Counted from the stretch's first letter, positions 18,221-26,900 are shown. The stretch: DNA of 64,000 nt from Citrifermentans bemidjiense Bem (GCF_000020725.1 NC_011146.1:886001-950000); one strand, 5' to 3'. Notes: generated from the sequence alone by a model not told the origin. Program-made: numbers and translations.

Positions 18221-18559
18221 GGTGGTAGCAAGCAAGCTGCTTTTGCTAGGGGGGCGAGTAGTGCAATCTGGAAATGCTCTGGTAGAGAGTGACAAATTGC
18301 AGGAACAGATCCGTGCTCATCGCCGGCTTGGCTCCTACGAAGAGAAGCAACTGAAAGAGTACTATCGTATAGGCCTGACCTACTCCAGCAACGCTCTTGA
18401 AGGGAACAGTCTCACCCGGTCGTCCGTGGCGACTACATCTCCGCGTTGCTCGATTCCAACGAGGGGAACAATCAGCCTTTCATCAACTTCATCACCTGTT
18501 GCGTCTGGGAAAGCCAGAAAGAGTATCTGCGGCTTCTGGAAAGCCTTGACCGGGAATAA
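18198..18559 (+). pseudogene. Fic/DOC family protein, catalytic core deleted
   Basis: The N-terminal part (MLRKTLNEVV to YRIGLTYSSNALEGNSLT, 18198-18412) has the helix and the SSNALEGN motif found at the start of Fic proteins. At about 18413-18425 the sequence jumps to another frame that reads RGDYISALLDSNEG and then PFINFITCCVWESQKEYLRL to the TAA at 18557-18559, the typical Fic C-terminal helices. The HPFxDGNGR AMP-transfer motif and some 100 residues between are missing. The gene is therefore inactivated by an internal deletion with frame change. Confidence 0.75.
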
Positions 18560-18659
18560 TAATACCTTCCGCACCCACAGCACTTGCCGCCAAATTGCCC
18601 TCAGTAGCACAATTCTCTTCCAATCCTTCACCCACCTAAGCTCCAGTAACACTTGTGCA

Positions 18660-18706
18660 AAGTCCGGATGTCTAACCTGACCCGCCCCCCCCCTCGTCAA
18701 TGTCCG
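18660..18706. repeat. REP sequence linked to the RAYT transposase
   Basis: TCCGGATGTCTAACCTGACC (18663-18682) followed by a C-tract and TCAATGTCCG. One or two bases differ from the copies at 19979-20042, and it is inverted relative to those at 18965-19032. Confidence 0.75.
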
Positions 18707-18742
18707 ATTGCCTTTCAGGGACTGCGACAATGACTCTGTTAT

Positions 18743-18770
18743 TTGACCTCCATATTTTGCTGGGTATATT
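18743..18770 (+). promoter_or_regulatory. Probable sigma-70 promoter
   Basis: TTGACC (18743-18748), a 16-base spacer and TATATT (18765-18770) lie 36 bases upstream of the ATG at 18806. Confidence 0.6.
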
Positions 18771-18805
18771 TTAACGGCTTTTAATTTTGCAGATTGGGAG
18801 GACCC

Positions 18806-19015
18806 ATGGACATCAGCCAGGAACGAATGGAACAACTGGGCAAATTAGCGTTCGTGAACAAGATTGCGGAGATGTTGCTGTCGACCGAAGCCGTCTCCCG
18901 TGACAATGACTTCCAGACCGTTTGTTACCATGTCGCGAAGGTGTTGGATGAAGCTGAGGAACATCAGGCTAGACATCCGGACATTTATGGGGGAGGAGGG
19001 GTCAGGTCAGGCTAG
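18806..19015 (+). CDS. Small hypothetical protein ending inside a REP sequence
   Basis: 69 aa from ATG 18806 (GGGAGG upstream). Residues 1-55 form an amphipathic helical protein (MDISQERMEQLGKLAFVNKI...VAKVLDEAEEH). The last 15 residues (ARHPDIYGGGGVRSG) are encoded by two REP copies, so the original 3' end has been replaced or extended by repeat insertion. The stop codon TAG is part of the REP (GGCTAGAC). Function unknown. It is possibly still expressed, since a good promoter and ribosome-binding site are present. Confidence 0.6.
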   Translation: MDISQERMEQLGKLAFVNKIAEMLLSTEAVSRDNDFQTVCYHVAKVLDEAEEHQARHPDIYGGGGVRSG

Positions 19016-19032
19016 ACATCCGGACATTTATG
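18965..19032. repeat. Two direct REP copies at the 3' side of the RAYT gene
   Basis: CAGGCTAGACATCCGGACAT occurs at 18965 and again at 19008, 43 bases apart, with GGGGTCAGGT between. The outer copy supplies the last codons and TAG stop of the transposase on the minus strand (KCPDV-stop), and the pair supplies the end of the 69-aa gene on the plus strand. Confidence 0.85.
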
Positions 19033-19962
19033 TAGCTTGGCTCGAACTCCATCAATTGACTCAGCCAACTGGGCATCTGTTACCGTGCGATGTCTGAGCC
19101 TTTGCGCCAGTTTCCCTAATGCCGATGCATCTCGCTGTAATTCCTTCGCCAATGCAGTGAGCGACATATGCCTCGACTCTTCAACTATCAAAGCTGCCAC
19201 TGCCCTTGCCTCACTCGCGGGATGAGCCTTGCCTGCCGATCTGAGTTCTGCCTCAGAAATGCCGAACTCGCAACAGACTGCGGCTAAAACATCGGCCAGA
19301 GTAAAATGATCCGGTGGTTCCTGACGTGCCGTAAGTATCGCATTGTCTGTAAAGTCATCATCTCCTAATATCCTTCCGTCGCACATTCCTGAGTAGAACT
19401 CTTTTCTTCTCCCGTCATCTATATGATCCGCAACAAAATCCAGATAGCGAGCGCGTGCAGTTATTTCCTGTGATGCGAACTGAGATAGCACGAAGTCAGT
19501 GGTCACCCATGACAAGTTTTCCCTCCCTAGATAGACACAATGGCTACTCCACCAGTATTTCCCGAGATCGTCCACTATATGTGCCCTGATAGGGTTACGA
19601 TGCACATACCTCACAAGCTGCAAGAGATACTCGTCGGCGTCTATAAGGATCGCCTTATACCTTCCCTGGAAAACATGCCCTGTCCGGCTGTGGGTGCTAT
19701 TGATCCACTGAGTGTAGCGTTGTGAGATGTTCTGAAGTATTCGCGAAAGAGGTATCTTTCCTACTTGCAGTACAAAGTGAGCGTGGTTCGTCATCAAGCA
19801 GAAAGCATGTAGGCGGAAGTTAAAGCCTTCAATGGCTTCACGGAGGAGAGAGTAGAACTTGGTGCGGTCCTGGTCAGAGAAAAAGATGTCCGTGCCGTCA
19901 TTGCCGCGTATGATGACGTGGTACGTCGCATTGGGAAAATGAAGGCGTGGCTTGCGGGGCAT
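19012..19962 (-). mobile_element. REP-associated tyrosine transposase (RAYT, Y1_Tnp/TnpA_REP)
   Basis: A 316-aa single-copy-type Y1 HUH transposase. The N-terminus MPRKPRLHFPNATYHVIIRGN is the standard RAYT opening. The HUH pair is in LMTNHAHFVLQ, and the catalytic tyrosine is probably in the segment DEYLLQLVRYVHRNP. A C-terminal helical extension (DHFTLADVLAAVCCEFGI, then LAKELQRDASALGKL) resembles the DnaA/HTH-like tail of longer RAYTs. The gene is bracketed by inverted REP copies (18965-19032 on one side, 19979-20042 on the other) and its last codons lie in a REP. RAYTs mobilise or maintain REP/BIME elements; activity here is unknown. Confidence 0.9.
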
Positions 19963-19978
19963 GCCAATAACCTACCGT

Positions 19979-20042
19979 CAAATGTCCGGATGTCTAGCCT
20001 GACCCCCCTTGACCCGGATGTCTAGCCTGACCCCCCTTGACC
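19979..20042. repeat. Two tandem REP copies at the 5' side of the RAYT gene
   Basis: CCGGATGTCTAGCCTGACCC occurs at 19987 and again at 20014, each followed by CCCTTGAC. They are inverted relative to the copies at 18965-19032. Confidence 0.85.
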
Positions 20043-20090
20043 TATGTCCCCCGAACCTCATGCCATGACTATGACACCTGTTCTTCTCAA

Positions 20091-22559
20091 CTACATACTT
20101 AGTTTAAACTGCCCGACAAGGTGGCTTAAGGTGGTCGCTTGCTCGGAGAGCTTCGAAGCAGCATCTGTTGTATGCTGGGCGCCGTTGGCGGTCACACTCA
20201 CTTCGTCGGTCATGTGTTGGATGGCTGTATTGATTTCGATGGTGGTTGCTGTCTGTTGTTCGGCAGCGGTGGCAATCTGGCTGATCTGCAGGTTAAGCGA
20301 GGCAATCTGCTCCAGGATGAGCTGCAATGCCTGACCCGACTCCGAAGCCTTTTCCGTTCCGGCCTCAACTTGTTTGACCCCTTCTGCCATGGAACGGACA
20401 GCCATCTGAGTGTCACTTTGGATGCCGTGAATCATTTCTCCAATCTCCCGGGTGGCCTCGGTGGTCCGTTCGGCCAGCGATCTCACCTCATCTGCGACCA
20501 CGGCAAAGCCGCGTCCCTGTTCACCGGCGCGAGCCGCCTCGATAGCGGCGTTCAATGCCAGGAGGTTCGTTTGGTCGGCGATGTCCTGGATCGTAGCGAC
20601 GATGGCGCCGATCTGGTCTCCCCTTTGGCCAAGAGTGCTGACTGTCTCAGCAGACCTATTGACCTTTTCCGCAATGCTCCCCATGACGGTGAGGGTTTCG
20701 CGTAAGACGGCAGCACCGGACTGGGCGGCGTCGTCGGCGCTTCTGGAATTATCTGCAACGGTGTGGCAGTTATTGGAGATGTCGGCGGCGGTCGCGGCCA
20801 TCTCTTCGGAGGCAGTCCCTGCCGACGCCCCCTGAGCGGCGACACTTTCCGCGGCCTTTGAGATTTGCCGGGATGAGTCAAGCAGCGTGGAAGACGCAGC
20901 CGAGACATCGGCCGTGGTGCTGGAGACCTGCTGCAGAATGGCGTTCAGTTTATTGAGAAAGACGTTGAACCAGTGTGAAAGCACGGCAAATTCATCCTTG
21001 CCTCCTTCGTCAAGGCGCTTGGTGATGTCCCCCTCACCTTCGGCGATATCCCTCACCATATCGGTGACCCTGGAGAGGGAACTGTTGATGCGCCTGATCG
21101 TGTACAGCAGTGGGATTGCGGCAAGGACCGCTATGATGATAGCCATGGTAATGATGGTGGCCGACATCCTGGCTGAGACGGAGTTGGTCTTCTCCACCAT
21201 CTTCGCCTGAATATCCGCGGTGTTTTTTACCAGCTCTTCACCGGTTTTCAGTTCCTTGTCGGCCGCGACCTTGACCATTTCCAGCGCTTTTTTCGCCTTG
21301 TCATTGCTTTCGATGATCTTCATTTGTGCCGCGATAATCCGCTCCACCGAAGCTTCCGCGGCATGGATTGATGTGCTTGCTGCATCGACATTTCTTAGTG
21401 CTGCCGTCTGTTTCAGTAAAGCAAGCTCCTTGCGTCCCCGGATAATGTTCTGACCGATTTGGGCAAAGAGGGAACGAAGCTCACCGGCAGAGGTGTTGGC
21501 GTCTTTTGCCGCTTCGCTTAGCATCAAGGAGCGAAGTTTTCCATCGATCGACTTCGTTGCAATCGTAGCGGCGTTTATCGTTGCGCCTACACCGTCGATC
21601 CGCTGATTGGTCGACATGGCCGAATCCACATCTTTGCGGTTCTTTTCGGCGCGGAGTTCCATTCGTCCTACGGCTGTGGTCAAACCGGGAATCAGTTCAA
21701 GCAGACGGTTATTGAGTGCTCTCTTTTCTTCTTGGAATTTTTCCCCCGAATCCCTGCCCGAAAGCATTGCCTGCTTCAAGGCGACCAAACCGGTGTCTGG
21801 CTTTGTAACCTGCTGATAAATGGCCTCCATCGATTTCTTAACTTCGACGACCTCCGGATCAGTGCTGGTAACTGCCTGGATTACAGTGTTAGCGCTCCTG
21901 AGCTTGGACTTATTGGCAAGTATTTCAGACGTACCCTTGGCGGCATCCAGATCCTTCAGAATGACCTGCACCTCTTTCAGCGTTATGACGACGTCTTTCA
22001 CTTGCTGGGCCGAGGTAAAGATCTGGACTGACGAATTCACCGAAGTGGAAACCTGCTTTGATCCGCTTGCGTTAAGGGTCTGCATATCCCGCCGCACCCC
22101 CCCCAATGATTGCTCTACGCTCTGGATGGCATCATTAACCTTGCGGGACTCCTGTTGAAAGTTGTCCAGGCTCCGGATCCGTTCGTCGGTCGCTCGCTTC
22201 ACATCGTTGTAAACAGTGTTTATCACCGTAACATCGATGGCCCCGGCGTGCTCCTTGTCGAGCGCCTTTATCCCCTCCAGAGCCGTCTGAACTGTCTTGA
22301 GTCGATCATCCACCGCTGAGGAAAGCTCCGTCACCTCCCGCTTATCGTTTGCGACCCCTAGGCGCAACAGCACTCCGGTGAGCGATTCGATGGAGCGCTG
22401 CAGTTCCGTAGTCTTGATCTGCAGAGGAGTGGAGCGGTGGGTCAGTTGAGAGACGATCCCCCGGATGTTGTAAATGGAATGGATGCTCAGAGAAGCGAGG
22501 ATAGCCAGGCCTCCAAACATCACTGCCGCACTGAGATAGAGCCAAGACCGGGTTTTCAT
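20091..22559 (-). CDS. Methyl-accepting chemotaxis protein with long helical periplasmic domain
   Basis: 822-aa transmembrane chemoreceptor. TM1 is at about residues 6-27 and TM2 at 467-487, enclosing an unusually long (about 440 aa), almost entirely helical periplasmic region with no Cache signature. HAMP follows ([23 protein letters not shown]), then the signalling hairpin whose tip ([20 protein letters not shown]) lies near residue 662. There is no C-terminal CheR-tethering pentapeptide. It is downstream of, and probably co-transcribed with, a soluble Cache-domain protein, so the two may act together with the Cache protein as periplasmic ligand binder (inference). A sigma-28-like promoter precedes the Cache gene. 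Confidence 0.93.
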   Translation of the reverse strand: MKTRSWLYLSAAVMFGGLAILASLSIHSIYNIRGIVSQLTHRSTPLQIKTTELQRSIESLTGVLLRLGVANDKREVTELSSAVDDRLKTVQTALEGIKALDKEHAGAIDVTVINTVYNDVKRATDERIRSLDNFQQESRKVNDAIQSVEQSLGGVRRDMQTLNASGSKQVSTSVNSSVQIFTSAQQVKDVVITLKEVQVILKDLDAAKGTSEILANKSKLRSANTVIQAVTSTDPEVVEVKKSMEAIYQQVTKPDTGLVALKQAMLSGRDSGEKFQEEKRALNNRLLELIPGLTTAVGRMELRAEKNRKDVDSAMSTNQRIDGVGATINAATIATKSIDGKLRSLMLSEAAKDANTSAGELRSLFAQIGQNIIRGRKELALLKQTAALRNVDAASTSIHAAEASVERIIAAQMKIIESNDKAKKALEMVKVAADKELKTGEELVKNTADIQAKMVEKTNSVSARMSATIITMAIIIAVLAAIPLLYTIRRINSSLSRVTDMVRDIAEGEGDITKRLDEGGKDEFAVLSHWFNVFLNKLNAILQQVSSTTADVSAASSTLLDSSRQISKAAESVAAQGASAGTASEEMAATAADISNNCHTVADNSRSADDAAQSGAAVLRETLTVMGSIAEKVNRSAETVSTLGQRGDQIGAIVATIQDIADQTNLLALNAAIEAARAGEQGRGFAVVADEVRSLAERTTEATREIGEMIHGIQSDTQMAVRSMAEGVKQVEAGTEKASESGQALQLILEQIASLNLQISQIATAAEQQTATTIEINTAIQHMTDEVSVTANGAQHTTDAASKLSEQATTLSHLVGQFKLSM

Positions 22560-22569
22560 TGATTATCTC

Positions 22570-22680
22570 CTACTTCTTATAAATGCCGCAGCTCAGAACC
22601 TGTTCGTCTATCTTCTTGAAATAGGTGGTTTTTGCTCAAGGGGCTTCGTTCTTGGGATGGATGGTCCTGTAATCGACCGC
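22570..22680 (-). pseudogene. Relic of a second single-Cache protein (3' end)
   Basis: Read on the minus strand, 22680 to 22570 gives MNHAVDYRTIHPKNEAP, an in-frame TGA at 22636-22634, then AKTTYFKKIDEQVLSCGIYKK and TAG. This aligns with the C-terminus of the intact neighbour (WVDYVTQSPKTKAMEQKSTY, then VERAGELAIGCGIFKK). It is a truncated, stop-interrupted duplicate lying between the intact Cache gene and the chemoreceptor gene. Confidence 0.75.
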
Positions 22681-22694
22681 GTGGTTCATTGTGG

Positions 22695-23150
22695 TTATTT
22701 TTTAAAGATGCCACAACCTATTGCCAGCTCTCCAGCCCGCTCCACGTAGGTACTCTTCTGTTCCATCGCCTTGGTCTTGGGACTCTGGGTCACGTAGTCG
22801 ACCCAACCTGATTTGTTGGCTTTGGCCAGTTCTACGATTTCCTTGCGAAACTTTTTGCCATTGGAATCAGGGACCTCGAGCAGGTTCTGGCCGACAAGAT
22901 TTTGCTTGGGGGCATTGGCGACCAAAGTGCCGTCAAAGGTAAAGGCAATAATATATTGCTCACCTTGCCCAAACTGGCTCTTGGGATCATTGAAAGCATC
23001 AAGGGCCTTTTCCAAACCATTTGCGTTGTAATAGGCGACTGCTGCTTTCACCATTTCCATGGCTTTCTCACGCTCACCAGCAAAGGTAACTGTTGAACCG
23101 AGTAAAAGTGTGACTATCGCCATTACAATAATCTTCTGCATTCTTTTCAT
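22695..23150 (-). CDS. Secreted single-Cache (sCache_2-like) protein
   Basis: 151 aa with a Sec signal peptide (MKRMQKIIVMAIVTLLLGSTVTFA/GE). The remainder is one Cache-type sensor domain: an N-terminal helix (MVKAAVAYYNANGLEKALDAFND), strands QYIIAFTFDGTLVANAPKQNL, GQNLLEVPDSNGK, GWVDYV and the C-terminal CGIF. There is no transmembrane output module, so it should be a soluble periplasmic ligand-binding protein. GGAGATCTC precedes the ATG. The gene lies upstream of a chemoreceptor and a relic of its own duplicate. Confidence 0.85.
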   Translation of the reverse strand: MKRMQKIIVMAIVTLLLGSTVTFAGEREKAMEMVKAAVAYYNANGLEKALDAFNDPKSQFGQGEQYIIAFTFDGTLVANAPKQNLVGQNLLEVPDSNGKKFRKEIVELAKANKSGWVDYVTQSPKTKAMEQKSTYVERAGELAIGCGIFKK

Positions 23151-23501
23151 TTGAGATCTCCTTGGTTAGTTGCTGTATTACAGCAGTTACTGGATATGCG
23201 GCAGAAATGCCAAAAGGGTGCGAAATTCTTTATAGCTCTATATCGGTGTGAATGGACCCGAACTTTAAACAAAACACCGCTTCTCCTTGATGAGAAGAAA
23301 AAGAGAGTTTTTTGCCGGCTATGCCAGTGTTATTTAAATGCCTGTTGGTAACAGTTGACATTCACCGGCAGTCGGCCCACTTGCAAGTGGCCTTAAATGC
23401 CACTGCCTTAATACCGGCCATCATTGCGCTGAACGTTGTCTTGATAGGGGGAGAGGGAAACAGAAAGGAACTCTATACATGGGGGCTGGAGGCACCTGCT
23501 T
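23151..23501. other. Intergenic region between the Cache gene and the PAP2 gene
   Basis: Besides the sigma-28-like promoter at 23240-23267 nothing gene-like is seen. Short open frames here lack ribosome-binding sites and coding-type codon use. Confidence 0.5.
23240..23267 (-). promoter_or_regulatory. Sigma-28-like promoter of the Cache/MCP operon
   Basis: On the minus strand TAAAGTTC (23267-23260), 12 bases, then ACCGATAT (23247-23240). The core CCGATA is intact, and the spacer is one base longer than the enteric consensus, as at the second chemoreceptor gene (52700-52727). Confidence 0.6.
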
Positions 23502-24260
23502 TTACCTGTGTTCCTCCAAATCCATGCGGCCCAGGCGCTGCAGCCAGTAGGCGATAAGCAGACAGATCAGCGCCCACACTGACCCTATTGTCCAACCGGC
23601 AAGGACGTCGGTGGGCCAGTGGACTCCCAGGTAGACCCGGCTCGCCCCTACAATGAAAGTTAGCAGTATAGCCAGGAACATCAGGTAGGCTCTAACCGCG
23701 TGGTTGGGTTGCACCCGTGCGAGCAGGGCGCCAAGGGTCAGGTAGGTCGCTGCGGCAAGAAGGGCATGGCCGCTGGGAAAGCTTTGAGAGGTGGTATAGG
23801 CGAGGGGGGATACAAGATCCGGCCGCGGACGGTCGTAGTGGAGCTTCAGGAAAGTGCTCAAGGTTCCGCCGCCGATAGTCGCGGCAAATAGAAGCAGGAT
23901 GGTCCGGTAATTTCCCTTCAAAAACAGGAAACCTGCGGTGGCCAGCAAGATGAAGGTCAACACTCCGTCTCCGCCAAAGGCCGTGAAGTCGCGGGCTGTC
24001 TCCTCCACCCACCTTGGGCCGATGGGGTCGTGGGGAGCATCTGGGGTACGCATGGCCAATAAAATGGCCCGGTCAAAGGAACCCGGCTCTCCCCGGATCT
24101 CATCCGCAAGCTCCGCGAAAGCCCACAACCCGCTTACCACCACGAATACCGCGATCAGGGACCAAAGCTCAGGGCGCCGTCGTGGTTCAAGAAGAGGGCG
24201 CAGTTGGAGAAGGAAACGACGAACCATTGGTATTCGTTTGTTCTCCTTATATTTCAGCAT
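23502..24260 (-). CDS. PAP2-family membrane phosphatase
   Basis: About 252-aa integral membrane acid phosphatase of the type-2 phosphatidic acid phosphatase family. The three catalytic motifs are KLHYDRPRP, PSGH (QSFPSGHALLAA) and SRVYLGVHWPTDV. Five or six hydrophobic helices surround them. Such enzymes dephosphorylate undecaprenyl pyrophosphate or phosphatidate facing the periplasm; which substrate is unknown. Possible starts are ATG 24260 (overlapping the upstream stop as TGATG), GTG 24266, or ATG 24227 with AAGGAG 14 bases upstream. The overlap suggests translation coupled to the upstream nuclease gene. Confidence 0.85.
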   Translation of the reverse strand: MLKYKENKRIPMVRRFLLQLRPLLEPRRRPELWSLIAVFVVVSGLWAFAELADEIRGEPGSFDRAILLAMRTPDAPHDPIGPRWVEETARDFTAFGGDGVLTFILLATAGFLFLKGNYRTILLLFAATIGGGTLSTFLKLHYDRPRPDLVSPLAYTTSQSFPSGHALLAAATYLTLGALLARVQPNHAVRAYLMFLAILLTFIVGASRVYLGVHWPTDVLAGWTIGSVWALICLLIAYWLQRLGRMDLEEHR

Positions 24261-25684
24261 CAGCACAGGCGGAACTGGCCGTCTGCCTCTTCATCAAATG
24301 TTCTTTCCTCTGTGCAAAGGAGCGGCATCGGCTGAACGGGTGGGGGCGAAGGCGGGATGGTCGGAATCTCGGGGGTGACGGGGATCACGGCGCGAGCGCC
24401 CTCTTCTGCCGCTCGCTTAGCCAGTTTGTCGCAACGCTCGTTGAACGGATGCCCCGCATGTCCTGCCACCCATTCCCACTCTACCTTGTGCCTGGCTGAC
24501 AGGTCGGCGAGTTGACGCCAGAGATCCTGGTTCTTCAGAGCGTCGGGTGTCTCAAGGCGTCCGGCACGTATCCAGCCTGCTAGCCATTCGCTCATCCCCC
24601 GTACCAGGTACTGCGAATCGCTGAAAACGCGCACCCTGCTCGGAGCGTTGAGCGCCTCCAGTCCCCTGATCGCTGCAATCAGCTCCATACGCTGTGAGGT
24701 TGAGCTGGGCTCGAAACCACTCAGCTCCTTTTCGTGCTCCCCATAGCGCAGGATCACGCCATATCCCCCCGGCCCGGAGTCCCTTCCCGAACCGTCGCTG
24801 TAGATCTCCACAATGCCGGGCGGCGGCGGGGTGAAGGCAACCTCCAGGGCGGCAAAACCCAACTCGCGCAGCAGGGAAACCAGTTCCTGGACGCTCGCCG
24901 GCCGGCTCTGCAACTCTGCCAGGGATACATCAACGGGAGCGTCGTAGCGAACGGTGGCAAGCGCTTTGGAGAGAATCGCCTGTTCCGCATGGGTTTTCAG
25001 ATTCTCCCTGCGGCTCTTCCCGTTCACCAGGCTTCGCCACTCCAGGACTTTTTCAAGGGATCCGAACTGCTGTACCAGCTTTGCCGCTATCTTCTCGCCT
25101 ATCCCCGGGACTCCCGGGATATTGTCTCCGCTGTCGCCGGCAAGCCCAAGGACATCGGCCACCAATTCAGGAGGGACGCCGAAGCGCTCGACAACCTGCT
25201 GCGGCCCCGAACGCTTCCCCTTCATCGTGTCCAAAAGGGCAATCCGGTCGGTGACGATCTGCAGTAAATCCTTGTCGCCGGTGACTACGGTGACATCCGC
25301 TCCTTCCGCGGCGAACCTAGCGGCGAGGGTGGCAATGACGTCGTCGGCCTCAAAGCGAGAGGCTTCCAGGATGGGGATGTTGAGAGTCTGCAGTATCTTC
25401 CGTAGGTACGGGAGTTGGGAAACCAGGTCCTCGGGCATTGCGTCGCGCTGCGCCTTATAGTCCGGGTACATTTCGCGGCGAAAGGTATTTTCACGGGGAG
25501 GGTCGAAGACGACGGCGAAATATTCGGGACGATGCTCCTGCAGCAGGTCGAGGAGCATCTTCGTGAAACCGAAAATGGCATTGGCAGGCATTCCGCCGGG
25601 GGTGGCGATATCCCGGAAGCCGTAATAGGCGCGATAGATGTAACTGGATCCATCCAGCAGATAGAGCCGCGGCGAAATTTCCAT
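24260..25684 (-). CDS. 5'-3' exonuclease (FEN/PolA-N type) fused to RNase HI
   Basis: A 474-aa two-enzyme fusion. Residues 1 to about 285 are a PolA-type 5' nuclease: LYLLDGSSYIYRAYYG (D11), AVVFDPP (D61), FEADDV (E112, D114, D115), VTGDKDLL (D137, D139) and AGDSGDNIPGVPGIG (D184, D187 and the helix-hairpin-helix). Residues about 290-428 are a complete RNase HI: IYSDGS (D297), RMELIAAI (E334), VFSDSQ (D356), GHAGHPFNERCD (His loop and D419). A Pro-rich tail follows. All metal-binding acids of both domains appear intact. Both activities remove RNA primers, so an Okazaki-fragment role is likely (inference). ATG 25684 was chosen for GGGAGAGGG just upstream; GTG 25696 is an alternative. Confidence 0.92.
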   Translation of the reverse strand: MEISPRLYLLDGSSYIYRAYYGFRDIATPGGMPANAIFGFTKMLLDLLQEHRPEYFAVVFDPPRENTFRREMYPDYKAQRDAMPEDLVSQLPYLRKILQTLNIPILEASRFEADDVIATLAARFAAEGADVTVVTGDKDLLQIVTDRIALLDTMKGKRSGPQQVVERFGVPPELVADVLGLAGDSGDNIPGVPGIGEKIAAKLVQQFGSLEKVLEWRSLVNGKSRRENLKTHAEQAILSKALATVRYDAPVDVSLAELQSRPASVQELVSLLRELGFAALEVAFTPPPPGIVEIYSDGSGRDSGPGGYGVILRYGEHEKELSGFEPSSTSQRMELIAAIRGLEALNAPSRVRVFSDSQYLVRGMSEWLAGWIRAGRLETPDALKNQDLWRQLADLSARHKVEWEWVAGHAGHPFNERCDKLAKRAAEEGARAVIPVTPEIPTIPPSPPPVQPMPLLCTEERTFDEEADGQFRLC

Positions 25685-25843
25685 ACCCTCTCCCACAAAG
25701 AATTCCCGCCGGATACTACTATCTCAAGGGGAGCTTTACAATCCATATCCGTACCTGTGCCTGTCACCGGTGCCTCAGGCTCGCCGGTGCCGCTGTCTGG
25801 TGCAGAGGGGGCAGAGGGGGCAGGGGACTCCAGGAGAGACCTT

Positions 25844-26317
25844 TTACTTTTCATTTCCCATTGCCTCTTCTGATGCCGGACAGCTTTTGCTGCACTGGGA
25901 GGATTCCTTCACTGTTGCCTGCTTCCACTCGGTTTCATCGATCCTTACATAGATCGTGCACTGCTTGCTTTTCTCGAAGACGTACTCCCGGACGGGAATC
26001 ATGTCACCCGTCTCATTCTCGTCGGTTTCGGCGCCCAGCCACCAGTTTTCCTTGATGGTCGCCGTCCCCTGCTCATGCCGGCTGCATCTTCCGGACTTGT
26101 CGAGTTTGAAGGCGATGGTCCGAGCATCGACGTAACGTACTTCCAAAGATTGGTTCACTCTTCCTTTCGTCTGGACGAATCGCAACGGTGTGTGTGGGGG
26201 GCAGGGCATGTCAAGTCGCGGCTCGCTATCCTCGTCCAGTTGCACAGGCTCGGCACCCAGGGGCGGTGTGGACGCCAGCAGCGCTAAGATCATCCATACA
26301 AAGGCATTGATCTTCAT
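25844..26317 (-). CDS. Secreted hypothetical protein with cysteines
   Basis: 157 aa from ATG 26317 (GAGGTAG upstream). Sec signal peptide MKINAFVWMILALLASTPPLGA/EP. The mature part is a small, charged, probably beta-rich domain (RFVQTKGRVNQSLEVRYVDA, then TIAFKLDKSGRCSRHEQGTA and EYVFEKSKQCTIYVRIDETEW). It has five cysteines, including a C-terminal CSKSC pair. I do not recognise the family. It lies downstream of a TIGR02594-type hydrolase gene on the same strand, with a 17-base gap, so co-transcription is likely. Confidence 0.65.
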   Translation of the reverse strand: MKINAFVWMILALLASTPPLGAEPVQLDEDSEPRLDMPCPPHTPLRFVQTKGRVNQSLEVRYVDARTIAFKLDKSGRCSRHEQGTATIKENWWLGAETDENETGDMIPVREYVFEKSKQCTIYVRIDETEWKQATVKESSQCSKSCPASEEAMGNEK

Positions 26318-26334
26318 GTCACTACCTCGTCTTG

Positions 26335-26823
26335 TTACCGTTGATGGTAGGGCGGCCAGCGGCTGCCCAAAAGATTCCATGTTGCTTTAGGAAACCGCGA
26401 CTCCTGCACCTTGTTCCCTTGATTGCCTCCAAGCAGCCGAAAGTCTGTGGCGGTCTCTTCAATGAGGAAGCCGACATGCGCGCCAGAGGTTGAAAAACTT
26501 CGGTCGGTACGCTTGCTGCTGCAGACAACAACGACCGCCCCTGGGACAGGTCCTGAAGGCCTCCCCCAATGGAGCCAACTTTTGGCCGCAGCCGAGTTTG
26601 TCCCTTTTATGCCCACTTGCATGAGGCACCAGTTGACGAAGGACGAACACCAGGGTGTCTCGTCATCGGTGGCTTTAAGAGTCGTCGTGGCATGGTAGGA
26701 AAGGATTCTTGGGTTGTCCTCAGGGCCGGCAATCTCCTTCTGCCCGACTTCCTTCCTGGCGATGTCCATCCACGGGGCGTTATGGAAAATGCCACTGGCG
26801 GGCTTTGAGCTGTTGCTGTTCAT
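26335..26823 (-). CDS. TIGR02594-family (CHAP/NlpC-P60-like) putative cell-wall hydrolase
   Basis: 162 aa from ATG 26823 (GGGAGAT upstream). Papain-like amidase features: DETPWCSSFVNWCL carries the likely catalytic Cys, SGAHVGFLIEE the His and LLGGNQGN the third residue; these motifs are characteristic of TIGR02594 proteins, several of which sit in prophages or secretion loci. No signal peptide is visible, so export would need a partner or lysis. It is flanked by a fibronectin-III-like protein gene upstream (separated by a terminator) and a secreted protein gene downstream. Confidence 0.8.
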   Translation of the reverse strand: MNSNSSKPASGIFHNAPWMDIARKEVGQKEIAGPEDNPRILSYHATTTLKATDDETPWCSSFVNWCLMQVGIKGTNSAAAKSWLHWGRPSGPVPGAVVVVCSSKRTDRSFSTSGAHVGFLIEETATDFRLLGGNQGNKVQESRFPKATWNLLGSRWPPYHQR

Positions 26824-26867
26824 GATGATCTCCCTTTGCAACCAAACTTGTCGGGAGCATAAAGAAG

Positions 26868-26897
26868 AAAGCCCGGAGGGGATCCGGGCTTTCATTT
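26868..26897 (-). terminator. Terminator after the 213-aa gene
   Basis: AAAGCCCGGA-GGGGA-TCCGGGCTTT, a perfect 10-bp stem flanked by A/T, immediately after the stop of the minus-strand gene at 26901. Confidence 0.85.
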
Positions 26898-26900
26898 TAT

